A DNA stretch of 64,000 nucleotides from Undaria pinnatifida (lineage: Eukaryota > Sar > Phaeophyceae > Laminariales > Alariaceae). This document shows, one piece after another, positions 44,701 to 56,052 of the stretch (the first letter of the stretch is position 1; every line of letters starts with the position of its first letter). The position numbers and the translations under genes were made by a program. Where the stretch lies: positions 26,143,972 to 26,207,971 of the forward strand of contig JABAKD010000023.1 of NCBI GenBank assembly GCA_012845835.1, given 5' to 3'. The notes below the pieces were generated by a model, which worked only from the letters and a program-made list of their open reading frames with translations, ran no database searches and was not told the origin of the DNA.

Positions 44701-47185
44701 TCAAACCCCCGCTGTTGGTGATCTCTTCTACCTCCGCCTCCTGCTTCATAAATGGTTTGGTAGATCCTTCCTCGAACTCCGTACCGTACGAAACCCGGAA
44801 GGACAACCCATCCAGCATCCGACTTTCCATGACGCCGCCAGAGCACGCGGTTTAATCTCCGGCGAAGAAGAGTACTTCATTTGCATGGAAGAAGCCATTT
44901 CCTTCCAAATGCCACATCAATTGCGCGGTCTTTTTGTCACCCTGATTTTAGACGGCGGTCCTGCGCCGAAGTTATGGACTGATTACCAAGATGACCTCGT
45001 CGAAGACCTGACTCGTCGCTTCGACAGGGAAGAAGCTTCACAGGAAGCCTTGCGATTGATAGACATTAAATTACAGCTACATGGCAAGACCAATGAACAG
45101 CTCGGTCTTCCGTCCGCCACACATCGCCAAACCGAATACCAGCGAATGAAATCTTCTTTTGATGCTGACGAACAAACCTCTTACGCAGACGTCCACGAAC
45201 CTCTACTCACCTCTGAACAGCTTCGCGTTTACACCGCTGTAATAGACGCCGTGAAGCAGCGCCACCCGAAAGCCTTCACGATAGATGCCCCAGCAGGCAC
45301 GGGTAAAACGTTCACCGAAAAAGTAATTGCTTCCCGTTTAAGGGGTGAGGGGTACACTGTCATTGCTGTCGCGTCGACAGGAATTGCAGCCCTTCAGCTA
45401 CCTGGTGGCTGGACGGCGCACTCCATGTTCAAACTTCCCCTCAACGAGTACGTTGTCCCTGGAGCTATGTGCAACATCAACAGCGAAACGCAGAGAGCCG
45501 AGCTCATTAAGAAATGCGATGTCATCATCTTTGATGAAACTCCCATGACCCATAAATACTGCATCGAAGCCCTCGACATTACATTACGTGACCTTATGCG
45601 CAACTCCTCCATCTTCGGAGGTAAGACTATCATCTTCTCTGGTGACTTCCGCCAAATAGGACCCATTGTCCAATTCGGATCGGCTGCCGATACGGTCGAG
45701 GCGTCCATTATCTCTAGCTACTTATGGCGTGATATCACTCGCGTACGCCTCACTATCTCACAGCGTGACAGGGACGACGCTGCTTATGCTTCTTTTGTTC
45801 GCGCTGTCGGTGAAAACCGCCAACCAAGCGTGCGATTTCCGGACGGCGCGGACCTCATGCCCCTTTCAAACTCCCACGACGTCTCCTCTACCGACCACTT
45901 CACCCTTCAACACACCACTGACTTCGATACGTTAGCCAAATTTGTTTATCCTGATCCCGATGCTGATACCCGCTTACTTCACGATCGTGCCTTATTGGCC
46001 ACAACCAACTCTTCTATCGACGCATCAAATGATCACATCACCGACAAACGTCCCGGAAGCTCCGCTACCTTTTATAGTTCTGACACATTAGTAAAAGACG
46101 ATTCTAACACCAACACCGCCTTCGCCTCGCCTGAACACCTTAACAGTCTCAACGTCCAAGGTGTTCCCCGTCATCAGCTTCATCTCAAATCTGACGCCCT
46201 TGCTATGATCACCAGAAACCTCAATTTTTCCGAGGGCCTCGTCAATGGCCAAAAAGTCGTTCTCAGAGGCATTTCTTCTAACTCTCGCGTTATCCAGGTA
46301 GAACTACTCACTCCGGACAAACCAATCGTCCTCATTTCTCGCATTTTGTTTCACGCGCAGGTCGGCAGAAACGGTGTAACTTTCCAACGCGTACAATTTC
46401 CTTTGCGAATTGCATACTCCCTCACTATCAATAAATCTCAAGGTCAAATACTTACCCGTATAGGTCTAGACCTTCGAAGTGATGTCTTCGCCCATGGGCA
46501 ACTCTATGTTGCCCTCAGCCGTGCTCAAAATAGGCATTCTGTCATGTGCCTCATTTCCCCATCTCATGTTCTCAACGGCATTCCTCATGCTGCGAACGTT
46601 GTCTATGACCCTTTTGTAGAAGCTGCTACTGGAATTGTTCGCCAAATTCCACCCTTACCCCCCTTTTTACCCCCTTCGTCTTTTCATCCACCATCATTAC
46701 CGCCTACGCCTTCATGGTCTATTTGCCACGAAATTGGTGACGGATCTTGCAGATTTCGTGCTCTCGCACGTGCTCTTCTTGGTGACGCTAACCTTCACTC
46801 CCAGATTCGACAAGAAATTGTTCAGTACCTCGATGCTAACCGTCACATTCATACATTTCAAGCAGCAATTACATCTGGCATTGGCATTGAAAACTTGCCC
46901 ATTCTCGGTGAGCCCCCATGTCTTTACCAATCGTACGACCACTACCTTGAGCTCATGTCCAATCCTGCAACCTACATGGGACACCCTGAGATAATCGCTG
47001 CTCAGCTAAAGTACGGCAGGACAGTGCACGTTTCTTTCGCTGGATCGCCCCTGCCCATCGTGCCAATTGCCTACACCGACACCATCCACCTACTCTTCAA
47101 CCCAATATCCAAACATTACGACTCGCTAACTATTACCTTCCCACCATCCGTTGCACTCGCCAATCCTCTCCCAACAGGTGCCTAA
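41756..47185 (+). pseudogene. Helitron RepHel protein with C-terminal OTU domain, one in-frame TAG
   Basis: The frame from the ATG at 41756 to 47185 is continuous except for a TAG at 42584-42586; the 28 codons after it (DIFYSSEFSRNQRRY onward) are typical Helitron sequence. The N terminus is basic with repeats (RHEVTPAVTRSR), followed by a zinc-finger-like YVCPHCGAMLW...NCCKNGEY. The HUH Rep nuclease has GLPHAHIVARF (His at 43790 and 43796) and the paired tyrosines of KYLFKYVTKG (44240, 44252). The Pif1-type helicase has APAGTGKTF (about 45293), IIFDETPM, SGDFRQIGPIV, INKSQGQ and LYVALSRAQ. The C-terminal OTU protease-like domain has GDGSCRFRA (Cys at 46748) and KHYDSL (His at 47114). The protein would nick and unwind DNA for rolling-circle transposition. 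The TAG is probably a CAG (Gln) mutation; readthrough is possible. Confidence 0.93.
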
Positions 47186-48881
47186 GTGCTCCCTACATCG
47201 GTGTCCTCCCAACATGTGCTCGCTACTTCGGTGTGCTACCGACATGACTTCTCTCTCTACCCTTCGCCTTCCACACTCGGCCCTGTAGCTGGCGATTACT
47301 TTTGTAATCCAGTCTTCATTTACATGGGCGTGCTTCCTACACGACACCCCGCCCTTTCCTTCGCCCTCCGCGCTCGGGCGTATCGACCTTGAGGATTGCC
47401 TTCAGCATCCTTATATATGTACATCGTTATTAGTGGTAGGCGGTGTCAGTGTTCCACTTCGTGTGCTTACACCGTCGTCTTTGTTGCGTAGAGTTTGACT
47501 CCTTCCTCCTCGACATTTTAGGTTTATTGTCTTCACTTCCTTTGTGTTCAGTACTCATGTTTCCGTAAGTAGCCCTTTCATTTTTTTGTGGTGCAGTCCG
47601 GTTTGACCTGTTTTTGCCCGCTGCCGCTTCCCTTAGTTCTGTTGTGTTACGCGGTTGGAAATAGTGTTTCATTCATGCCGTCGTGCACATTGTGTTATTT
47701 ATCGGATGTACAGCTGTTCTTGCTGTCGTGCTAGTCGTGCGTTTTTCTCTGGAACCCTTCCCATCCAGTTGTTCTTTGCTCCGTTGCTCGTCGCATCCTT
47801 CGTCATCGGTTGCCGCCTTGACACATTTGCTTCCTTCCCTCCGTTATACTCCAAGCGTAGCCAGTTGTCATTAGTGTGGGCTGGATGATATGCTTTTCGT
47901 CCATCCAATACAGCTTTTCTTGCTGTCTTCCTCGTTGTACCTCTTTTAGTACAACCCTTTACGTGCAGTTTTACGTTGCTCCGTACCTTTTTACACCCAT
48001 CAAACTCGGTTGCGGCCCTGTCGTCTTTCCCCCCTTCCGTGGATTTTAGTCCGAGTCCGACCGGTTCGTTTGATGGTGTTGTGTCTAGTGGTTCTTACAA
48101 TCAGCTTTTCATGCTTTCGTCCTAGTTGTGCGTTTTCTGCCTCCCTAGGTTCTAGTCTAGCAAGTTGTCATTAGTCTAGCAAGTTCTCATTAGGGTCGTT
48201 GAACATTTTAGTCTAAGTCTAGCCAGTTGTCTTTAGTGTCGCTTCAACGTTCTTGCCTCGGGTGCTTGCGTTGCTCCGAAGCTCTGGACGTTCATCTAAG
48301 TTTTGCCAGTTGTCATTAGTGTGGCTTGAAGATTGGTGTTTCTAGACAGTTGTCATTAGTGTGGGTTGAACGTTGTTGTCTCAGGTGTTTCAAAACACAC
48401 AGCTTTTCTTCATGCTGTCGCGCAAGCTTTGCGTTCCCGGTAATGCTTTCCATTCCGTTGTTCAGTTTTGCCAGCTTGCCGTGATTTCAGTTTCATCCTT
48501 CAAGTTGTGCCCCCCCCTTGCATGATTTTTTTTTGCTGGAGCATTCTGCTTGCGTCATTCCTTCTTAGCGATGCCTTCCGCATTTCTCTCTTCGTGCGGT
48601 TTCAAGGGGGCTCTCCTTCACGTTAATGCAATAAATATTTATTCCCATACTCTTCTCCCTTCATTGGGTTCCATTATTTGCCAATCGCTTCCTTCTCGGT
48701 GATGCCTTTCCTCAAACGCTCATCACCTCATTGTCATGCATGCGTGCCTTAGATTTTCAGTTCCGTACATTTGACGACCGGCGCCGGGCGGGCATTTTGT
48801 CGGCGCCGCTCGCTGCCGTCGTTGCGGGGGCACGCCTCAGCTATTTATTGCTTTGTTTATGATACGCACCATACGTAGTAT
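47186..48881 (+). repeat. Non-coding Helitron-downstream DNA with degenerate tandem repeats
   Basis: No gene is visible. From about 47650 to 48430 a loose repeat recurs, with CAGCTTTTCTTGCTGTC-like and TGCTAGTCGTGCGTTTT-like phrases. From 48160 to 48380 a short motif, CCAGTTGTCATTAGTGTGG, occurs about five times. A GC-rich inverted stretch (CGGCGCCG, twice) is at 48780-48810. Confidence 0.6.
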
Positions 48882-48990
48882 ATGAATTAACAAACTTCGT
48901 CTAACTCTTGGCATTACTTCTTAACCTCTTAATATTTACTATCCTGCGCTGCGACCGGCGGCCGTCCAGGCCGCCGGCGTAGCCCCTTGT
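48882..48990 (+). mobile_element. 109-bp hairpin element, copy 4
   Basis: Full length, with one substitution (TTAACCTC). It is followed without any gap by copy 5. Confidence 0.85.
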
Positions 48991-49095
48991 ATGAATTAAC
49001 AAACTTCGTCTAACTCTTGGCATTACTTCTTACCCTCTTAATATTTACTATCCTGCGCTGCGACCGGCGGCCGTCCAGGCCGCCGGCGTAGCCCC
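48991..49095 (+). mobile_element. 109-bp hairpin element, copy 5, lacking its last 4 bases
   Basis: It is head-to-tail with copy 4. It runs to CGTAGCCCC, and then instead of TTGT the sequence enters an inverted copy of the DNA next to the terminus at 56823. Confidence 0.8.
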
Positions 49096-49196
49096 GGCGC
49101 CCGGGAATCTGCCAACATTGGCAGGAAGGAAAAGCCTGCCAACACCAAAAACGCCTGTGTACCTACTCTACAGAACCAGATTTCAATTTGAAAAAG
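49096..49196 (-). repeat. Inverted copy of the 56707-56806 segment
   Basis: GGCGCCCGGGAATCTGCC through CAGATTTCAATTTGAAAA is the reverse complement of 56707-56806. It forms a head-to-head junction with the 109-bp element end. Confidence 0.85.
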
Positions 49197-49760
49197 ACCA
49201 CACGAAGTACGGCACGGCGTCTAGTCTATACCTGCGGATTTTTTTGTAAGGATAGAGGCTGCAAGCGGGACCGCGCGCAGCGCAGACACCAGACAACCGA
49301 CACCACATCCGGCTCCCCAGCACCATGCTGGTGTGGCGGCTATGTACGCTTTGGTATGTCTAATTGCGGCTCTCCTAGCCTACGACCACCGGGCTCGTTC
49401 CCGTGGTCCCGAGCCAAGGCGCCTCCATGTAGCAGCGGTTGTAGTGTGACTACTAATAGTTTCGTTTCTTGGAGCCTGCCATCTGTCGATGCGACGAGGT
49501 GGGTATTGATGGCGGAGGCAGCGGTGGGGGCATTGGAAGCAGCGGTGGGGGCATTGGAAGCAGCAGCGGCGGAGATCGTGACGGTGGAGGTAGCGATGGA
49601 AGTAGCGGTGGAGGCAGCGGTGATGGATCCGCTCGGGAGAGCGAACCACAACAAAGTGCAACTTCATCTACTTTGACAGCAGGGCACTCATCGACATCAC
49701 GAGCACTATTCTGTCAAAGCCAGCACGTCAAGAGGGAAAGCAAGCGGGTGGGGTAGTTTC
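49197..49760 (+). other. Low-complexity GGAGGCAGCGGT-rich DNA, open in several frames
   Basis: Frames at 49188-49676 and 49469-49756 are open, but the second half is a Gly/Ser (or Ala/Val/Glu) simple repeat of GGTGGGGGCATTGGAAGCA type. Frames opposite it are open too, as expected from repeats. I see no domain and do not call a gene. Confidence 0.5.
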
Positions 49761-50835
49761 CTTACAGCCCTCTACCTACGCTACACAAGGCCGGATGTGA
49801 GTGGTTCTTTCGTAGACTTCTGTTTGTTACCTGCTGCTGTACGGACGAATCTTACACAGCAGTACCTGGTACCATAGTAAAGCAGTACAACAGGACACCA
49901 GAAAAGAAACATACTTACCTGGTACCTGCGGTAAGGTGGCTTTCTTATTTATGAGGGGGTACGTTCTACACTGACTTCAGTATAACAGCTCCCGAGCTTC
50001 TTTTTTTCCTGAAAATATCAACTTGGCTTTTGTATTACTGCACCTTTAATATTACAGGTAGGTGTCTGGTACTGCTGTAGTACCGCTGTATATCGTAACG
50101 CACGGAAATACTGACCTACAGCAGTAGGTTGGCTTTCGTATTTGGCAGAGGGTTTGTTCTTACAGGTAACTTCAGTATGTCGTTTTTTTTTCCTCACATT
50201 AACTCTTGTCAAAAATCTAGAGTCCGTGGTCACATAAAGGTATATTGACTCCCGAGGTTTTTACTCCGGTAGCTAAATATCACCCTGGCTTTCTTACTGC
50301 CAGGTTTATTTTTTCGTGTTCTGTACTGCTGTACACCAGCAGTTTGTCTTCGGCAATGTTATTTTGATACGAGGTACGAGTCGTACCAGGTCATTGTAGG
50401 CTACTGCTCTTGCTGCTTGTGCGCTGCTGGTTGTACGCGAATCTACCTGGTACCAGGTATCATAGCTCTGAGCATGCGATAGCTGGTACCTGGTACGAAG
50501 TAAATATCATACCTGACCTCTGATTAATCGCATGCCAGATACCAGATGCAGTAGTACAGGACACCTAGAAGATACCAGGCACATAAAATAGCGACCTAGG
50601 CTGGCTTTCTTATTTGGTAAAAGGTGCACTCTACCTTATTGTACATTAACTTCAGTACAAAGTATCCCGAGTTTCTTATTTTCGTGTAAATAACAGCCTG
50701 GCTAATTACTCCATCTATTTTGAAACTATTACTTCTGCTGAAGCTTGTTTGCTGTCGTAGCTTCTACACTCGTACACGTGATGTATAGCTCTGAGCATAT
50801 GATGACTGGTACATGATAACTGGCACCTGGTACAA
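49761..50835. other. Gene-free DNA rich in TACCTGGTAC-type palindromes
   Basis: No coding signal. The motif GTACC(T/A)GGTAC and its half-sites occur repeatedly, densest at 50385-50570. Confidence 0.55.
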
Positions 50836-53800
50836 TTGCGGCAGTCGTGTTTTCTTGGTTCGGCAGTTCGCAGCTGGCACAAGGCGTATTCAAATCGAAA
50901 ATTCTCGCTTGCGTTTCCAAAGGTGAAAAACCAGCGTGATTTGGTACCAGGACATGATGGTAGACTTGGCGTCAACACCAAGTCAGACGCGACGTATTTG
51001 GATGAGGTCAAAGCCGCGAACACTGTGGGCGCGCTGACTCACGCGAAAGCTTGTTGGGTGCAGACGCCATCTCTTTCGCTGGAGGGTATAGTGTCTAGTT
51101 TGGTTGGGAAAGAGGTGCCCACAGACCCGATCTTCCCCCTTGTCTCGCTGGAGTTCTCCCCTCAACGCCCAACTGGTGATACTACTCTAGTTAGCTGTGC
51201 GCGTGTCCCTATTCACGCTCGTTGTAGGTTATCGAACGTTTCTTGTTGCCAGCTAGATTGTTGGCGCCATGCTCTTGAATCTGCTGGTATGTGGAATGTT
51301 AAATGATGCCTGCCTTTCAAAATCCTTACGGTGCCGTCACGGGTAGAGTATGCCTGCTTGGATGATTACGCGTCCGTTCTCGTTTACGAGGAGATCGAGG
51401 CATTGAAGGACCCCATGCGCGGCCCGGTTCCGACCATTTTGCCGCCGGGAACACAGATGCGATTGGGATGTTCTGTACCACATTCATCGAGACCTTATTT
51501 CTCGCATCATCTAAACCAACAGCATGCACGGCACATCCGCATTACACGCGACTAAACCTGGTATCACCCCCCAAACCTGGTCTATTTTGCGATGGAACTC
51601 TAGGTGCGACTCCACAGCAACAACCATGCCAGTTGTGTTGGCGTTGGGAACGTACAGGGCCATGAGACTACCGCTGGATCTTTGCTTCGGTGGCGTCCTC
51701 GATCACGTCAATCTGGCGGCCAGAAGGGCGTCGTAGTCAAAGTGAGCGACGCGGTCAAGCCTGCTACGTACGCAGCACACAAGGAGGCACCTTCCTCCGC
51801 GGGTGTGGGTCGTGTGACGATGAAGGAAATCTGCGGCGGCGGCGGTGACAGGCTTGTTCTGTGGGACGTTACCCATGTTCGCCTTGCGGCCGATTGGACA
51901 CCCCCCCCTGCGACACCAGCACCGTCGCCAAACCCAAATGCAAGTGCTGCTTACAACGATGACCCCGACTTGTTCGCCACCGAAGCACCTTGCCACGTGG
52001 TGGGCTCGCTAGGTAAGGCCTTACACCGTCCTTGGAAAAAATTGAGCTGAGTTGTCTGACGCCCTGCCCGCATTGGCGTTCCTCATTCTCTTGCTGACGT
52101 TTGTATTCGCCCAACAAACCAAACTTTTTCGTTTTGTTTTGTTTTCTAGATGATACGGACTCGGACGAGGGCGAAAAGGACGGTGGCGACGGGTATGACT
52201 TTGATGCTGGTCACGACCGCGCTTGCGACCTAAGAGGCGGAGACGAGATCGGTGGCAATGTTTACCAGGACGACGTGAGTGCTGCAGAGGTGGCAAATAT
52301 GTGTTGTTTGTTTTTGAAATCTGCTCGGCGTCAACGTGCGCTTCGTATACGACTTTTTTCTGTTCGAGTGTTCTCAATTCATGTTGGTTGTTACCCAACT
52401 GCATCAGGGGGGTGGCCCAAACATGCTCAAGGGTCGCCTGGATACCTTCCACGCGCTTCCACGTATCTCGCGCCTGGTGAAGAAGAGTCACGGCGCCTTC
52501 AAGCCCTCCATGGCTTGGTTGAGAGATGCTTGCTATATCGTTAATCTGGAAAACATCAAGGAGGCAATTGGTTTTGACGTCACTTGTGTCGTTGTTCGGA
52601 TCAGTGATATGGAGAGACTTTAGCTGTCGTTGAAAACAATGCCTGTACTGGGTCATGTGTCGTGACCATTACGCTCCTGCCGATCTTGCTTCCAACTGCA
52701 GGTAGAAAGTGCTCTTCAAGCGCAAAAATGCCGTCGGAATAGGTGGCAGAGTAGACAGAGATAGAGATGAACTGTGTTTCTTGCGGAATTGTCGGCGGTT
52801 GGCGCCCGAGCGTACACGATTGTTGACTCGCTTTGATTCAATGATTGATCGGTTCTGTGACGTGATCGATGCGAAATCGGGATAAATCTCCTGCGCCCGA
52901 AAGCACTAGAAGTCGTGAAGCTGCTCCGCAAGCACATCGAAGCTGATTGTCTAAGCAAGCCTGACGGCGTGCCGCTGTACTACGCAACAGGGAAAAGTAA
53001 AGCGGGGATCACCACTCGTCGCTGTGTCAGAGATTCCAGCAGAACAGGGGCTTGGTGTGTATGTTTTGCGTGACTTTCCTATCACTAGCAGTACAGCAAC
53101 CATTTCCACCCATAACATTGGCCTCACCGCGTAACCCGATGCTCATAGTGTTTGCCGTCAAGTATACCGCACGGTTTCGTTTGTTGCAGTGTTTGTAACA
53201 TGTTGAGTTTTTTCTTCGGCTTGGTGGTCAACCAGGTAATTCGTGTTATGATGGACCTGACGTACACCTGTCCAATATGTTTTCCGCCTGCTGTAACTGT
53301 TTGTCCTTTTTTTAAGGGTTTTCATCGTTACCTCCGCAGGCTACTATTGCGCTTCTCCTGCGCTGGCCCACTCGATCTGCTGGAGTTCAATTATCGCTAG
53401 GACATTTAGATGGCTGCGAAGAACCGCGGACTGCCGAAGTAGATTGGAGCGTGCTACGAACAGTTTGAGTTTGAGATTATCTAAAGCGACACGGCCAGCT
53501 GGTCACCGGATAGCCCGATGTTTCCTGGGTGGGTCTCTGCTCTCGACGTGGCAGACACTGGTGAAAGAAGCGACCTTTCTCAGAGACTGTGGGGACCTGA
53601 TGCTCGGGGTGAGGGGCCGGTTGATCTTGTCGGCCTCCCAACAACTTCAGAATCGCTATGATCACATCAACGGGCACGCCAACGTTAGGAATACGATGAT
53701 CTCTATTTGTTCACGACATACTGCATTGCGTGCTAGATTGCAGGAAGCTGACGGGGGCGCGATGATTGCGGGTGTTGCCGGTATCGCTGTTTCCCCTGCT

Positions 53801-54218
53801 GTTTCGCGGAGTTGGTATGGGGCAGGTATTGTTGGCGTTCGTGGCGGCAGCGAAGGGGGGGGCGCAGCGGCAGGTGCTGGCGTGTCGGCGTCAGCTGCAA
53901 AGATGTTGGATTTTGGCTGCGGCGGGGATGAGGCAGGGTAGTTTGGCGCCGCCAACAGACGCCCAAGAAGCCCAAGAGCCCATTCCGGGGCCCTCAGATT
54001 TTCTTTCACCGCGGCCACAGTCGGCAAGAAGGCGCGTACCAGGAGGCTCACCCTGCCCCGCGTGGGAGGGAGGGGCGGCCCCAACGCACTGTGCCGCCAG
54101 AAAAGCACCGGCCCAAGGCCTGCAGAACTGGGAAAAAACTAGATCAGGCGGGAAGCGGTGGTGGTCATGGTGTGAATGTGAAAAGTGCATTCGGGCCCAT
54201 CTTGGTGTGGTAGGTTAG
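50836..54218 (+). pseudogene. Decayed multi-exon gene, possibly a transposase
   Basis: Coding-like pieces in several frames all lie on the plus strand. 50930-51306 reads VKNQRDLVPGHDGRLGVNTK on to a stop. An exon ending at 52012 has a consensus AG/GTAAGG donor; the next, 52150-52274 (acceptor TTTTCTAG, donor GTGAGT), reads DDTDSDEGEKDGGDGYDFDA in phase. A third starts at 52369 after CTTTTTTCTGTTCGAG (CSQFMLVVTQLHQGGGPNM). Later pieces include LRKHIEADCLSKPDGVPLYY followed by ATGKSKAGITTRRC (about 52910-53030). The last frame ends 54218 with WCECEKCIRAHLG, and an AATAAA lies about 45 bases on. Between exons there are frame breaks, so I judge it dead. A DNA transposase is a weak guess. Confidence 0.5.
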
Positions 54219-54262
54219 CGTCTGCAGTGTCGGGTCAAGTTTGCCTTTTGTTAATTCACAAA

Positions 54263-54268
54263 GAATAA
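54263..54268 (+). promoter_or_regulatory. Candidate polyadenylation signal AATAAA
   Basis: It lies about 45 bases after the stop at 54218 and would suit the end of the decayed gene above. Confidence 0.35.
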
Positions 54269-55347
54269 ATATCGTACGAGTTTATGTTTTTGCTTCGCTT
54301 GCGAGCCGGCCGTTTCGTTTTGTGTGGCCCTGGGTTTGATTGTCTGTTTCATCTCTGGGGGAGGGCCAACAGCGATACTACCACCGTTATCGACAAAATT
54401 GTGGTCCCTTTTTGTTTAGTTTTCCCTTTCCCATGTTTTCCTTTTTATCCATCCCTGGGGAAAGGGAAAGAAAAAGGGGGGGGGGGGGTTACCTGGTCCC
54501 TACTCGTAGCTATTCCCCACCCCCCTGATATTTCTCTTCCTTCGCCTGGCATGATGGGGGTGCTGGATGTCGCCGGGCGGCAAGAACGGTTCAGTGCCAA
54601 GACATACACCACACAAAAGTGTCTGTATTGGAATAAGAATTTTTCAGAAGCATCGCTAATCATGTTTTGGTAGAACTAGAGTTACGTCGGTCCTGTTATT
54701 TGTGGTGTTCGTGTCGTCTATTTTGGCGGAACCACCCGCAGCGCTTCCCAGTCGAATATTGTCACCGAAAGCCCTACTTCATCCATTCGATACACACCAA
54801 GGAGTTCAACGCACAAAGAAACGCGTTGTATGGCAACGACAACATTTTATAACTAATTTTCAAGGACGTCAGCCGTGAGTTCGACGAATTTCAGGTCAAT
54901 ACTCATCTTTGCAAGCTGCGTTGTTGGTACTCGTAATATACTATATGGGTGATTTTATATTGGGAGGTGTCCTATTTTTTGTCCACTATAATGGTAAGTG
55001 TTGGTATTTATACTTAGGGTGGGGAACATTTGTATCACAAACGCATGAAAAAAACATTCTGTTGCGGCTGGTTGGTGATGCTTGCCGTTGTACATATATA
55101 TTATGGGATACAGCACTACACTACTTGTAGTAGTAGTGCACAATAGTGCACGACAATAGTGCACGACATGAATGTAAAAAAACACCCAGGGATATGAATA
55201 GGAAAGCAAGGCTCATACTTGTACCTTACCAGGAAAGGAAGATAAGTGAGAGGCGCTGTGCTGAAGATAGTGTGTAGAACTCACCCTGTCTCAAATAAGA
55301 AATTCAGCCTCGGCCAGAATTATTCCGGTTTCTTCCTTTTTTTCCTA
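54269..55347. other. Gene-free spacer with a diverged dispersed module
   Basis: There is a G run at 54477-54487. 54866-54930 resembles the inverted dispersed module (CGTGAGTTCGACGAATTT, CATCTTTGCAAGCTG). A short repeat AATAGTGCACGAC is at 55141-55168. No gene is supported. Confidence 0.5.
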
Positions 55348-55350
55348 TTA

Positions 55351-56049
55351 GACCTACTATTATGGAAAATTTTGAGCGATTATTTCTGGCGATTATTTTT
55401 GTAGTTTTGAGGCTTCAGAAATAACTGCATCAGAAATAAGGAGCGTCCATTATGGCTTCTGATTTTTGGAAAGTGGTTTTATTTTGAATTGGTAGGTCTT
55501 ATTTTGCCGTTTGCCTTTATTTTTGAAATCTGGCACGTACACTGTCGCCGGCGACGTTAGGTCACCACCGCCTCTGCTGCGGTCTCTTCTGCTGCGCTGC
55601 TGCTGTGGTGCTGGTGTGGTGTGCCTGTGGTGGTTTCGATGGTGGTGGTGCTGCTGCTGTCGCGTTGTGTGTGGGGATGAAGCTCTGTCTCGCACACAAC
55701 AAGCGCAGTATGCTGTCGTAGGTGTGTTTGTGATTCTTTGTTGTGGGTGATGCGTGACGTGTACAGCAGACAAGTATCATACCAGGTACAGTATAAGCAG
55801 TGATGACATGTGATACTTGGTACGAGGTAGTATCCAAAAGTCAAATAATCCCAGTTCTGAGAGGTTGGAAGAGCTGTTATTTCTGGGCTCAGAAATCACC
55901 AGATCCGCTGATTTCTGGCCTCGATTATTTCTGAACCCAGAAATAACGATGATTTCTGGCCCCATAGTGGAAGGTTTTTATTTTTGTCGTCGGAGATCCC
56001 GGTTAAAGAGAGAAATAATCGATGAAAATATTCGCCATAATAGTAGGTC
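55351..56049 (+). mobile_element. MITE-like element with TIRs and TTA target-site duplication
   Basis: It starts GACCTACTATTATGG and ends CCATAATAGTAGGTC, and the inverted match goes on imperfectly inward (GAGCGATTATTT / AAATAATCGATG). TTA flanks both sides (55348-55350 and 56050-56052). Three-base TTA duplications are typical of PIF/Harbinger-type MITEs. It encodes no transposase. Rearranged relatives are at 17421-18077 and 26020-26612. Confidence 0.75.
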
Positions 56050-56052
56050 TTA

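Larger units (their letters stand above)
41756..48990 (+). mobile_element. Helitron-like element, limits uncertain
   Basis: It is defined by the RepHel-OTU gene at 41756-47185. A hairpin plus CCCTTGT end at 48990 could be its 3' terminus, but that end belongs to a 109-bp unit that also occurs alone, so this is a guess. The 5' end is not visible; it could lie upstream of the host-type exons. Confidence 0.45.

Noticed and set aside
42671-47185. Separate helicase gene starting at the ATG at 42671
   Set aside because: The 28 codons just before it are conserved Helitron sequence in the same frame, so the true start is upstream of the TAG.
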